NCBI GenBank assembly: GCA_035582835.1
Contig: JAYKAV010001234.1
Coordinates: 1,136,657-1,200,656 of the forward strand
DNA: 64,000 nucleotides
Direction: 5' to 3'
From: Phoebastria nigripes
Taxonomy: Eukaryota; Chordata; Aves; Procellariiformes; Diomedeidae
In this document: positions 34,667 through 46,100 of the stretch, in pieces
Position numbering within the stretch: the first letter of the stretch is position 1
How the letters are laid out: each line of letters opens with the position of its first letter
Position numbers and translations under genes: made by a program
The notes under the pieces: generated by a model
What the model saw: the letters and a program-made list of their open reading frames with translations, nothing else
What the model was told of the DNA's origin: nothing
The model's database searches: none

Positions 34667-37600
34667 GGGCAAACTCTGCACTAGGTAGCACTGGTAGGAG
34701 GCTTCTCCCTCAAAATCTGAATGCAAGCCTGCTGTTCATGAGTAAAAAGCCTGCATACTAATTACCTCAGGTTCTAAGACCACTTTAATTATCTAATATT
34801 TTAATTTTACAAATAAATAGATATAGAGGCAGCTGTGGAGATGCAGATACATAAATATGTATTCTTGTTTCATTGGAAAAACAGTGCTACAGCATCTTTT
34901 CTAGCCTAACCATAGCAGAGAGCATTAACAGAAAACCTCACTTTTCCATTTAGTACACATCAAGTACACAGGACCAAATCTCTCCCCAGAGTAAGCTTGC
35001 TGAAGTCAAACAGGGCTTACATCAGAGATGAATTTGGCACTCTGTTTTTACTGAGCTTTACAGCAGAAATTCAGACATATTCTCAGGCATATTTCCACTG
35101 AACATGCTGAAAGCATGAGGCCACGATCAGGAGAGGACTGAAGTCAAAACTCTGCCACCATTTCATGACTATGTCTTTTGGATCAGCCCATCTGTCTGAT
35201 GTGCCCTTACCATGTCCTCTTTTCAAGAGAATGGAGAACATTAGGAATTGTCTGCAGGGGAGGATGAGGACACATCTTCCTCACTGTAAGGCAAGGCATC
35301 TATGTTTGCACAAGCAATTTGAGAAAACACAGGACAAAACACAGTCTACATGAGAAAGACACCCCCAGATCACCGTTTTCCACAAGTAGAGGCCAAGTTC
35401 CCACAAGTTAGAGCCCAGCTTACTGAAACTGAGCACATCCTTAAGAGTCACCCAGGCCCTAAGTCACCAGTGGAATGAACTCCTTTACTATAGTAAATTG
35501 CTAACACATCGGCTTAAGCTAAACTCCCAGAGAGGAACCTTGTCTCTACTGAAGCCAGTGGAAGCTTTGGTATTAGTTCCAGTTACACCAGAATTTCATG
35601 TCTCCCACCTGGTTTCTGTTCTTCACTGTTATTTGCTATCAAGGCGCACAGGATGAGAAGCTTTTCACTGAATAATAAATTGCTGCAGATACGTTGAACC
35701 CATAGGAGCAGTCCCTTCTAACTGCAAAAGGAGCATGGGGACATCAATAAAACCCTGTCTGATCCTGTTCTTCTAGTATTAATCTGAACTCAACAAATTA
35801 GAAACTGGTGAAATGGATCTGAACAATCTGGATTTTCTTATGTACCTTCTTTTATACAGTATTTTCTTATTACAGATGCTAAAAGTGAATCTTTCTGCTG
35901 TGAAACACTGATTTCACATAGAACTTTCTGTCCATGGGAAGAGAGAAGCTCATTATAATCACCTGAAAAAAATTCTCTTCTGAGTTTTGATTGCTCTTGA
36001 TAATTTCATTTAGTCAGTGCTAGTTCATTAATTTACCAAATACATATATTTCAAAATTGCATTTCATCAAGCTTTATATTTTGTCAGGCTGCAAAACAAA
36101 TTCCTAAGAGAATAAATCTGCCAAAAGGCTGAAGATGGGGTATAAACCCGTTTCATCCAGGGTCTGTGTGACCTCAGCTCAACTTTATCAAATATAATGG
36201 TGGCAGAATGGTCTATGTGCAATATGCCAGCGATCCCCATCTAGCTCTTCCTAGAAAAGGATCTATATCAGAGAAAGCCACCGTCAAAACTAGAGAGTAG
36301 AGAGACTGACCAGACCTTTAAAATATACCTATCAATTCATCCCTACAGCAGATACCTCTAGTTCAGGAGCAAGTCACGTTGGAAGGAGAGATGGTGATCG
36401 GGAAGTGTCTCCTGTTCCTGTCCATGATGCACAAGTTCTGTCACTAAATAAAGAACCTCATTCCCCAGAACCCTTCAAGCCAGGACCTTTCACCCAAAGT
36501 TAATAAATTTTTAAAGTTGAAAGCCCAACTTTGAGATGGCAAGGAGAGTTTAAAACACTATTTCATTCTTTCAAGCTGTGCTACAAATGGCCAAGACCTA
36601 GGGGGGAAACATTAACTCCCAGGACCAGTGAAAAGACATATAAATCACATAGGGAAACATCTTGGCCTAGCGGCTACTAACCCATTGGAGATAAATCTAG
36701 GAAAAATCTTCCTGGAGTTTTGCAGATTTTATTTTAAGAGAGAAGAAATAGGGGAAAGCAGTTTATTTGCTATTTTTTCTTCAAATTCAGCAGCAAATAT
36801 CAGTCAGTATTATACTATCTATACAAGGCACCTTTCCCTACATCAATAAACGACAAAAAAATTATCATATCCCTTACGTTAAGCTGTAAAGCTGTTACAG
36901 AATTTTGACATTTCAGTAGCAACCTTGTATTGTCCGGGTTTGCATTCACACCTCCTAAGGGTATGAGCTTAGCAACGTTAGAGGAGATAGAGTATGCAGA
37001 TAAACTATAGAGAAGAGGGCACTTAGGATCACTCTGGGGAGAAAAGGCAGAAAAGTCTGTGCCCAGTAGCATAAATTCCCTTTCAGAGCCCAGACTATAA
37101 TCCAGGATTCAAGAGTCTCACTATCTCTTGTTGTTAGCACACATTTGTAAAACCCAGATGCAAAATGTTCGCCTCATTCCCCTCTGTATGCTGACCTACA
37201 AGGAAGATAACTATGTACTTCTGCTATCAGTTACTCCCACAACCCAGGTAGTAGAGGTCTACACAGCATTTATAATGTTCCCACGTTACTGATGAATCAC
37301 CTAGGAATTAATCTGAACTCACGTGACAGAATTTCTGAAGTTTCCATTTGCCTTTTTTTTTTTAAACACATGCAGAGACACATACATAAGAGAAGCAAGG
37401 CATTGAAAAAATTGCAGATACTGATAAGTCATGTATTTAGAAGACAGGAAATAGCAGGTGCAAATTTAACATGAAGACCTAGTAAATCCAGTTCCTTTGA
37501 ACATATTTCTGGTGATCTGTTCCTTTCTTATCCTATCACATACTATTTGCCGATGGAAGACCGACTGACTTACATATTGCACAAGGCAGATCTATTCTTC

Positions 37601-37980
37601 AGCGGAACAGGAGGTTATACTGGAAGAGGATGTTGTCTTTAGGATCTCTACTCATTTATTGCCAAGATGGGAAGGTGTACAGCAAATGAGGCAAGGAATG
37701 AGAGGAAAGAAGAGGTGGGCCTCAAGATTAATGTAGCTGAATATCTAGAGGGATGGATTTTCTCCTGCCTGCTAATACAAATGTCATTTGTACAAATGTC
37801 TTGGTTTAAGCAAGACACTTAAACCAGGTACCATGAAAGGTCACTCAACTGAGTATGCCCTGTTTTCTTGATTCCTGACTTGAGGCCTGGGCTGTGATTT
37901 ACAGACATCCTGAACATACCTATCTACAACAACCAAAGATGGGAGCTGTTGTTTAAATGTGTGAAGTGCTTCAAAGCTCC
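34667..37980. other. No gene seen; worn repeat traces between the LTRs
   Basis: This interval contains no retroviral internal sequence. At about 34975-35050 ('agagtaagcttgctgaagtcaaacagggcttacatcagagatgaatttgg', in loose form) and 35548-35600 ('actgaagccagtggaagctttggt' then 'agttacaccagaattt') there are faint resemblances to old sauropsid repeats. Nothing else is recognisable. Confidence 0.4.
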
Positions 37981-37984
37981 CTAC

Positions 37985-38080
37985 TGCAATGTCTCTGCCT
38001 CAGTTTCCCAAACAGGAACCCAATACAATACTATGCCCTCATCAACCAGAGATGTTGTAGTACTAAGTTAATGTTTATAC
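37985..38080 (+). repeat. MIR-like ancient repeat trace
   Basis: The sequence 'tctctgcctcagtttcccaaacaggaacccaatacaatactatgccctc' matches the 'tgcctcagtttccc' core and following A-rich part of MIR-like elements, followed by a diverged arm with 'gttgtagtactaagttaatg'. It is moderately convincing. Confidence 0.5.
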
Positions 38081-38146
38081 AGCAGCTAGCCATTGTAGTG
38101 ATGTGTGCCACAAAAAAGTCTGTGAGAAAATTAATAATTTTGTCCC

Positions 38147-38151
38147 CAGAG
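38147..38151. repeat. Target-site duplication CAGAG (left copy)
   Basis: CAGAG sits directly before the second LTR and again directly after it at 38713-38717. It differs from the CCATG duplication of the first LTR. Confidence 0.8.
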
Positions 38152-38399
38152 TATCCTGGTTTCAGCTGGGATAGAGTTAATTTTCTTCCTAGTAGCTGGT
38201 ATAGTGCTGCGTTTTGGATTTAGTATGAGAATAATGTTGATAACACACTGATGTTTTAGTTGTTGCTAAGTAGTGCTTACACTAGTCAAGGAATTTTCAG
38301 CTTCCCATGCTCTGCCAGCGAGGAGGTGCAGAAGAAGCTGGGAGGGAGCATAGCCAGGACAGCTGACCCAAAGTGGCCAATGGGGTATTCCACACCATA

Positions 38400-38422
38400 T
38401 GACGTCATGCTCAGTATATAAG
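38400..38422 (+). promoter_or_regulatory. LTR core promoter: CRE plus TATA box
   Basis: Same arrangement as in the first LTR: an intact TGACGTCA seven bases upstream of a TATATAAG box. Retention of the CpG-containing palindrome in both copies is notable. Confidence 0.6.
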
Positions 38423-38530
38423 CTGCGGGGAATTGGCCGGGGTGGCAGTGACCACTGCTCGGGGACCGGCTGGGCATCAGTCAGCGGGTGGTGAGCAATT
38501 GCATCGTGCATCACTTGCTTTGTATATTCT

Positions 38531-38555
38531 TTTATTATTATTATTATTATTATTA
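38531..38555. repeat. TTA trinucleotide microsatellite within the LTR
   Basis: About eight TTA units lie between the TATA box and the ATTAAA signal of the second LTR. The other LTR has none here. It may vary in length between individuals. Confidence 0.85.
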
Positions 38556-38712
38556 CTATTTTACTTTATTTTATTTCAATTATTAAACTGTTCTTATCTG
38601 AGCCCACGAGTTTTCTCACTTTTCCGATTCTCTCCTCCATCCCACCGGAGCGTGAGGGCGTGAGTGAGCAGCTGTGTGGTGTTTAGTTGCTGGCTAGGGT
38701 TAAACCATCACA

Positions 38713-38717
38713 CAGAG
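38713..38717. repeat. Target-site duplication CAGAG (right copy)
   Basis: Exact second copy of the five bases at 38147-38151. Confidence 0.8.
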
Positions 38718-40515
38718 TGGGGTTTGAATTGTGTCCAGCAAATAAAGCCTGGAGCCATATGCCAAACAATAAGAAGGAAATAAAATATTGACTAGCTGCT
38801 TATGCGTAAAGCTCCATCTATTCTGTGCACTGTCCTGAGACAGAACTGCTGGGTAAAAAGTAGTATGAGGAGATGCATTTAAAGATTTTATTGTATACTC
38901 AAGAGAAGACTCAAGCTTGTGTTTGCTAACTTTGCATTTGACATTGCCTAAGATTTGAAGCTTCCTTTGAGTTTTTAAGATGTTCACGGAAGAGTATGTA
39001 CCTATGTGCAGGAGTGTTTCTGTGTTACCCTGAGCAGGATTATATTCAGAATTGGGTCCCTAATTCCTTTAGATTTCAGCTGTATTGGAATCTATTAACA
39101 GTACTAAACTGTTAAAACAATGGTAAGAGGCAAACTGATAACTTACTTTAAAACCACAGGTGGCTTCTGCAGTCAGGGAAAAATACCCTTTCTCCCTCTG
39201 AATTCCTAGCTAGATCTGCTGACAAGGCAGATAAATGCCTCTGAGGGTTATCTGTGCCTCTTTGCCTCCCTCCTCTCCACAGTAGAGATACGTGTGTTTT
39301 CCATAGGAATGCTGTCTGTGCCAGAGTTAGAAATCCAAGAGCAAAGGTTTCAGCTAACCAGCTGTGTAATCTGAAGGACAAGAGGTCAGGGTCTCAGAAG
39401 GGAATACAGAGCAACCCTAAGCATCTCTGGGGAAAGCAATGGCAAGACCTGCACTCCATTTCTGTGCTCCTGACTTTAATGAGCTTTGCCAGCCTTTGTG
39501 CTTCCACTCCGCTGCCCCTTGGACATAGACAAAGGAGTACAGTTAAAGGAATTTACCTGCTGCCTCTATCAGAGAAGCAGGCAAACAAAAACTACAACCT
39601 CGAAACAGAGAGAGGAAGAAACAATTGGTTGTCAGCTTCTAATTAATAAATTCTCCTTGGACTGTTTCTAGTTCACCTGAGCCTGATCGATATCCATTGG
39701 GGAACCTTCCAATGGGACCAACTTTTAATTTATCTCCCAATTTCCTCTCCAGAGCCTAGGCATCAGATATAATTACTGTGCCTGTTTACTGGTTTTGCTT
39801 TTCTTCCTCACCTGAACGCAAGGAGGGTATTATGCTTCTTGATGGGGAAACAAAGATGTTACAGTGCAAAGGAAGTGCTTAGTGCAAGAGCCCTGGATGC
39901 CACATGCAGATGAACATTTCTGGCCTTCCTAAGTAAAGGTGAGGGTGCAGGAGGAGAGCCAGAGAAAATTAGTCACTGGAGAGATGACACCAAGCATGAG
40001 GAGACAAATGTGATCAGACACTAGGAAGGTGCAGACAGGTGTATGGAAGGACACAGAGAGAACTAGGACAGAGAATCCAGTTCTTGGGACTGGTAGACTC
40101 AGAGACAAGAACATAAATGAGAGTGAATCATATTAAATATGATTATATCATAAAGCTACCAGTTGTTCCTCAATAGCTTTGTCTTGAGTTGTTAAAAGAG
40201 CCCAAGCCACTGAAATTCTAGGGTATTTGAGTACCTAATCCACTTAGTTCCCTTTGAAAATCCTGGCTACAAATCTTTACTCCCCCATGTCTCCATGTAA
40301 TGTATAATACGGACACTTTCCCTGTGAATACCACGGGGAAGGACTAACCCATTGAACTGTAATGAAGAAATGAATAGCTGACCAGGTTCCATTGTCCTGG
40401 CAGTGATTATTAATGATGCAGTGTGACACACTCACTGGTGCTTTAGAAATGCAGATAGCTACTAGTTATGGGACTTGGATAAATCTGGGATGCACTGTTT
40501 CATAGCAGAGGTAAC

Positions 40516-40541
40516 TTTTTTTTTTTTTTTTTTTTTTTTTT
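40516..40541. repeat. Homopolymer of 26 T
   Basis: Twenty-six consecutive T residues on the + strand. It could be the poly(A) of a minus-strand retrocopy lying to its right, but no recognisable gene body or polyadenylation signal is found there. A simple homopolymer expansion is more likely. Confidence 0.9.
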
Positions 40542-41227
40542 AACAGCTAAACTGAAGCCCTTACCAGAAGGCTGAAGCTGCCCAGACATCAGATTTACAG
40601 GAATGCTGCACCTTGCCCTTCTTACTTGGGGATTCCCCAACCAGGAAATCAGAAAAGATGGATTATAGACTAGGGGGCAAGAGGATGGGGAAACAAAGCA
40701 GAACATTCACAGTGCTACAGAAGGCCTCAGACACATTAGTGCTTTAGCCTTAGTAATGCCAAGGGTCTGCTATTTGCAGCTCTATAACCCTTCACTTAAG
40801 CTGTCGAGGCAGTGCTTTTCCAGAGTGTCAGTGGCAGTATTTTCCCTGTATTGTTCCCATGCTGCTATTCTCATTCTTTTTTCCTTTGTTGTTCTCATGC
40901 TGTTACGCTTGTACTGTTGCTCTCATGGCCTTGCACCCGCTATGAGAATGTGGGACCTCATTGCTGCCCTTCCTGACTGGTCCCTGGAGAGAGTTTTCCC
41001 CCTCCCTTTTCTCTCTCTGTTTTTCATTCACTCCTCAAGTACACTTGTTAGAGCTGATGTATGCTATCAGCTATGGACCCTGCTAAAAAACATTGTGCAT
41101 GTAAGCCTGTCTCATCATACTTTGTGCAACAACAGCCATGACTGAAGTGCCACTATCATCAAGGGTGGTTACTGTGTCAACCAAATCACCAGAAAAGCAA
41201 AGAGCAGCTATCAATAACAGCAAAGCC

Positions 41228-41262
41228 ACTAGTTAGTTGGGTAACTAGTTAGTTGGGTAACT
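41228..41262 (+). repeat. Perfect 16-bp tandem duplication
   Basis: The unit AGTTAGTTGGGTAACT occurs twice, at 41231-41246 and 41247-41262, with the last three bases of the unit also just before the first copy. The unit itself contains the near-palindrome AGTTGGGTAACT. A recent slippage duplication is the simplest explanation. Confidence 0.9.
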
Positions 41263-42810
41263 ATAAGAGTACAAACACAAGCTGTACGCATACTCTTTCT
41301 CAACTCATGTACCACCCTACTAGAGATGCAATTGCCAGATACCCACTCAAACCAGACACTGCTGGTTTCTATGCTTGAAACATGTTAAATAGTATCAGTT
41401 AGTAAGAAGTGTGATTTTTGTATACTAGCTTAAGCCTGTTTATGGAGGCCATTACACTAGCAAGGAAGGAAACACAATGAAACAAAAAATTAAACAAAAA
41501 GACTTGCACCTTCTTTCATATTCATTTCATTCGGCAAAGAATTAGAAGGCCTCTTGGGAAAAGCACTCTTTTGCCTGTGCCTACATAATCATGGGTATGC
41601 TGGCACAATTGCTCTTGCATGATGTTTTCCAATAGTTGCTACAGCCCAAGGTGCAAGAAAAAACACGCTGCTGTCCTTCTGGACCTGGCAGTAAAAAAGC
41701 TCAAAATCTCAGGAGAATATGGAGAATAAGGATGCAGCTGGTGAGGATCAGACAGAGCAATAAACAGATTAAACAGCAGGCAGACAGAAGCTTACCTGAC
41801 AATCAGCAGCCTAAAAGAGCTGGGATATGAAAGACGAGAGGTTCATTTTTAGCTGGGAGAGGTAGAGATGTGTTGGGAAGGGTGACATTTGGTGGTGTGG
41901 CTAAATGGCAGGTGCTGCAGAACAGAGCATGCTTGCCCCATGAATGATGAAATCCAGATGAAAACTCAGAAAGGGGGAGAGATGCTGAGGGAGACGGAAG
42001 AGGAGAGACAGAAAGGAAAAAAAAAGAGGATTACTGAAAATAAAAGACTTCATCCAAATCCCGCTGAATTTGATAGGAGTGGTGTTCACGCTTTTATCTG
42101 AGTGCAAACATGGAGTGAAGACATCAGCACTCATGACACTGGAGTCTGAAGAACTGGCTTGGTCTCAGTGCAAGCTACTGGAATGAAGAGCCTTGAACTG
42201 GAGAGAACAAGAACCTACAGTACAATGCAGTCAAGAATCCTGGCGCATCTTCTTCCTCTTGAACTGATATGGTCTACATTTTAACTCTCTGAAAAATCAT
42301 TTTAAATGTCTGAATGTCAAGTACAGCAAGACAGAGGCTTGGCTAAAGGAGCCTTGGATAAAAGCTCCTACTTTATCCACTTTGGTTTGCAGCATTTTCT
42401 ATCCTCCTGATCCCACAACTTTTACTACTCCGTGTCTATGTGCATGAGTTAGAGATTATGTCAACAACAGAAAAAACAAAGGAAAGGGAGAGAGGCATGA
42501 TTCCAGAGGCTGGAAGTGAAACACAGTATGGAAGCTCCCTGTGGACCTCTGTGCATCGTCAACAGCAGAAGAAGCTATCCTTGTAATTAGTATTACTGTT
42601 TAGGTTACTGAAAAGTGCTGCTTTACATTTATGCATAAAAATGCAGGGTGAGGAAAAGAATCCAAAGAAGGGAGTTCATAACCTGGCAGAGAGGATTAGA
42701 AGTACTGTTCAACTCAAATAATTCACACTTGTTAAAAGTAACAGCTGGGTTTGCTCAGCACTTGTATCTAAGTCACCTGAATAACCCATTTCAGTAAATA
42801 TGATCTTAGA

Positions 42811-43115
42811 TTTCTACAGCACCTTTCAAGAATCTGAGAGAATTTCATAAGCACCAATTAATTGAGACTCACAGCCCTCTCACGTGAGACAGGCAAGTAC
42901 TGTTATTCCTAATTTACAAGCAGGACTTGAGGATTTTCCAAAGCATTGCTGGGGGTGTAGACAAGCATTCTGAATCATTTTAACAAAAAAAACCCCACAA
43001 TCCACCCAACTAATTGGGGATCTTAAGAAGTAAAGCAGTTTGGCCAAATGTATGCAGCTAAGCTATGACATACAAAACAGGGTGTAAAACTGAGGCTGCC
43101 CGACTCTCCTACCTG
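42811..43115 (+). repeat. Long ancient MIR/CR1-like repeat copy
   Basis: A long ordered series of blocks is present: 'atttctacagcacctttcaagaatctgagag', 'aattaattgagactcacagccctc', 'gtgagacaggcaagtactgttattcctaatttacaagcagg', then after a diverged insertion 'agtaaagcagtttggccaaatgtatgcagctaa' and 'gggtgtaaaactgaggctgcccgactctcct'. This follows a well-known worn amniote/sauropsid repeat layout from end to end. It appears interrupted by about 60 bases around 42945-43025. Confidence 0.6.
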
Positions 43116-46100
43116 CTCCTTCAGTTTCACAACAGTCTCTCCTCCTAACATGAGAGCAGAGGAGGAAAAGGAATTTTCCTCTGATGGGGAATTTCAAAAT
43201 AATTCTTCATTTCAAACTTGAACAGAAAGTCAAAAGTCTGGGGAAAAGTATAAATGTTAAGATCTAGACATTTTATATCAAAACAGAATGATCCAACATG
43301 TCATTCTGTTACGGCATTTTTAATTTTGAATCAACATTTTGAAACAAAAAAAAAAAGTCATTTTATGTTGAAATGTCAACCCCAAACAAAATATTTTGTT
43401 ATGTTTCTCCCAGCTGGAAAACCAATTTTTTTGTGAGAACTGACATTTTCTCATTGCAAATTTCAGTTTAGGTGAAATCACATTGTCTGATGGGAAAACA
43501 TTTCTGTGAAAAAATGTTAATCAGCTCTGAAGTGACTATGTTTTCTGTCAAGAAAAGGAAGACATAAAATGCTGACTTTAAAACTCTGAGGAACTGAAGT
43601 GTTCTGAACAAAAAAGATCTGGGAGGCCTCTGAACCGGACTGAAGTGCTGATTTGGAAGAACAAGTAAATTGTCCTAAAAAGGAAGTTTTGAATGAAACA
43701 GAATCGAATAGCCAGATAACTGAATGAAGAAATTAAGTGTCTTTTTTGTAGCTATACAGAAGTTACTTTTCTTATGCCCTGGAAACCAAGGTGGATTATA
43801 TAAACTGTATAACTGGATAACATACGCACTGGGAGGGCTACCAAAATTGTTTCTTGGCTCAGAGAAAGATGGCCTCTCCTTGTAATAGACATTTATGACA
43901 AAACATGTACAAAGTAAATCTACTAGCTCCTCTTGATCTTGAAGCAGTAGGTATGCTTCATATTTTGAAGCATACAGGTTTATGCCTCTTATGTATCGGT
44001 TATATACAACATAGTTCTTACTCAATGGAACTTGAATTTGTAATAATCCAGGTTTACAGGTTATTTGTGTTACATATGGGACTGTAAACAGTATGTGGTA
44101 CAATATGTGGTAGTAGCTTTAATCATTCACTACCCTGGAACATCTCTTCAGGTAAATTTCAGCTGCTGTTGGGCTGCTTATTTATTTGTTTGGTTACACA
44201 ACTTTAACATTCTCTTTATTATCTGTGGTCTTCTCAACTCTGAATCGCTTGCTGCAAATTTGGACTCTCTGTTGATCACCTGGCCTGCAGCTCACCGAGA
44301 AACACAGAATAACATTGTTTCCATTACACAACCTGGCAGCTCCCTGCTTCTGGAAACCTTTTTATGTTGAAAACTAGAAACACATTCTATGTTGACCCCT
44401 CCATTTTCTATGCCTTAATTTTTTGAATATACAAGTAATTTACATTACTTGGTTTACCCTTGCTTCACGTCTGCAGACAGGAAAAGGAAAATGTGGTTTA
44501 GTAAAGCAGAGCTTTTCTTTGCATGGTGAAGTTGCTTCGTCTCTGTCAAACTGCTCTCCCCTTCAAAATTTGTAATGCTGCTTTTATTTGTTGCTTTAGT
44601 CAATATCTACTTTGTTCTCAACTAAGGCAAAATGCAATAATACAGCTACATAAAAAAATAATTCTGGATGCTCTTATCATGCAATTCACGGACTTTGCGT
44701 CCTTTCCCTATGTACACTGGACGCGAGACCATAGGACAGCAATTCACTGGCCATTGAGTACAGTTCCCACTATTGCCCACAACCAGAACAAAACTCCCTT
44801 TCATAAATTTCTTTTTAATAAGTATCACCTTAAATGTAGTTAGGTTGTTTTCCCCTGTTACTTATACAGCTGTTCTCTAACTCTTTTCTCAAAATCTTTG
44901 CATTTCTAGCTTAAAAGTATCCGTAGCGAAGTTAACCCATTTCTTCTGGTGTTTCCATAGCTTTTCTCTCACAAGTACACACCACCATGTATTTAAAACA
45001 GGTTTTCTACCTTCTTTACTGTTATTATCACAGAAGCATCTAGAGATTCAAATAATACCAAGGATCCTCTGGGCTAGGAATAACCCTTTTTCTGAAAGGT
45101 TTACAGTCTAAGTAGGTAAGACAATGAGTGACACTGCAGCAAAGCAGAAGGTCAAGTAAATCATATAACAGATCAATAGCAGTGCCAGGAATCCCCGCGT
45201 TTCCAGCAGGTCCCCAGCATCCACTGCATTTACACTATTTCCAAATGTAAACAAATTCCTATTTGCAGTTTCTCAACTTAACCACCACAAACCACACAAA
45301 CGGGCATGGATATACATGTCAATCACATCCACTGTCTTTCCACACAAACAAAACCTATGCTTTGGCTTCAACACACAAAAATTGCCCTACCATTTTCAAG
45401 GACTACCTGGGTTTGATACAGAATTAAGGCTGGCTCTGCATCTCATTGCCAAATACGTGCAGTTATCAGTATCACCACTGAGACTAATGAGGCTCCGGTG
45501 GTTTCATCGATATGCAGCCATGTCAGTTATTGAAACATCCTTGCACCTCTCTTATTCATGGAGGGACTTTCTCTGGGTGAAAAAATGTATTTTTGCTGTC
45601 ATAAAATGAATCACAAACTTTTTTTTTTTTTTTAAAAAGCCAGGTTACTTAGATGTCCTGAAAATTTCAGCACTTCCATACTTGCTCATTCCTCCATCAG
45701 AGACATGTAAATATAAAACCCATCAAGTGGAAATGCATGCAGTCAGGTAGAGACAAGCAATTTCAGTTTGTCACACAATATCCAGATCCAGGTGGAGGCT
45801 GTGAAATCCTGTCAAGCAGCCCCAGCTGCTTTCTGCCCTCAAGGACTGGGCCAGGGGTGCTTTTCGCCTGACATGCACCCACCACTCTTTCCATCTGCAT
45901 GATAGGAGATTCCCTCTCTCTCTCCTCATCATTCACCCAAAGCATTCTAGCAAAACTGGCAAAGCAGGTATGAGTGAGAGCTTGCTCCTTTAATACCGCA
46001 AAAATATAACTAAGTACATGGACACATATCCACACTGTATCACAGTCTTAATGTATCCCCTTTTGTGGGGTCTGTCTTGCTTGTTAATGTCAAGGAAACG

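Larger units (their letters stand above)
38152..38712 (+). mobile_element. Solo LTR, avian ERVL-type, 561 bp
   Basis: The element begins TATCCTGGTTTCAGCTGGG, a copy of the usual bird LTR start in which the second base of the terminal TG has mutated, and ends ATCACA. A perfect 5-bp duplication flanks it. It holds a CRE TGACGTCA (38400-38407) followed by a TATATAAG box (38415-38422), a TTA/ATT microsatellite (38531-38555) and an ATTAAA signal (38582-38587) just before the shared 'cccacgagttttctcac' block. No internal viral sequence remains. Its part between the TATA box and the ATTAAA differs completely from the LTR at 34065, so the two belong to different subfamilies. Confidence 0.9.
38718..42810. 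other. No gene seen; minor repeats only
   Basis: At about 40198-40262 the blocks 'gagtacctaatccacttagttcc' and 'ctttgaaaatcctggct' resemble an old sauropsid repeat with 'ggtgcctaa..cccattgaaaatccc'. The remaining structured parts are a T homopolymer and a 16-bp tandem duplication, listed separately. Longest frames (about 130 codons) are not recognised. Confidence 0.4.

Noticed and set aside
34065..38712. A complete provirus bounded by the two LTRs
   Set aside because: Each LTR has its own matching target duplication, the intervening 3.5 kb has no viral coding sequence, and the LTR middles belong to different subfamilies.
40516..40706. Minus-strand processed pseudogene with a 26-A tail
   Set aside because: No polyadenylation signal or recognisable coding body lies upstream of the tract on that strand.
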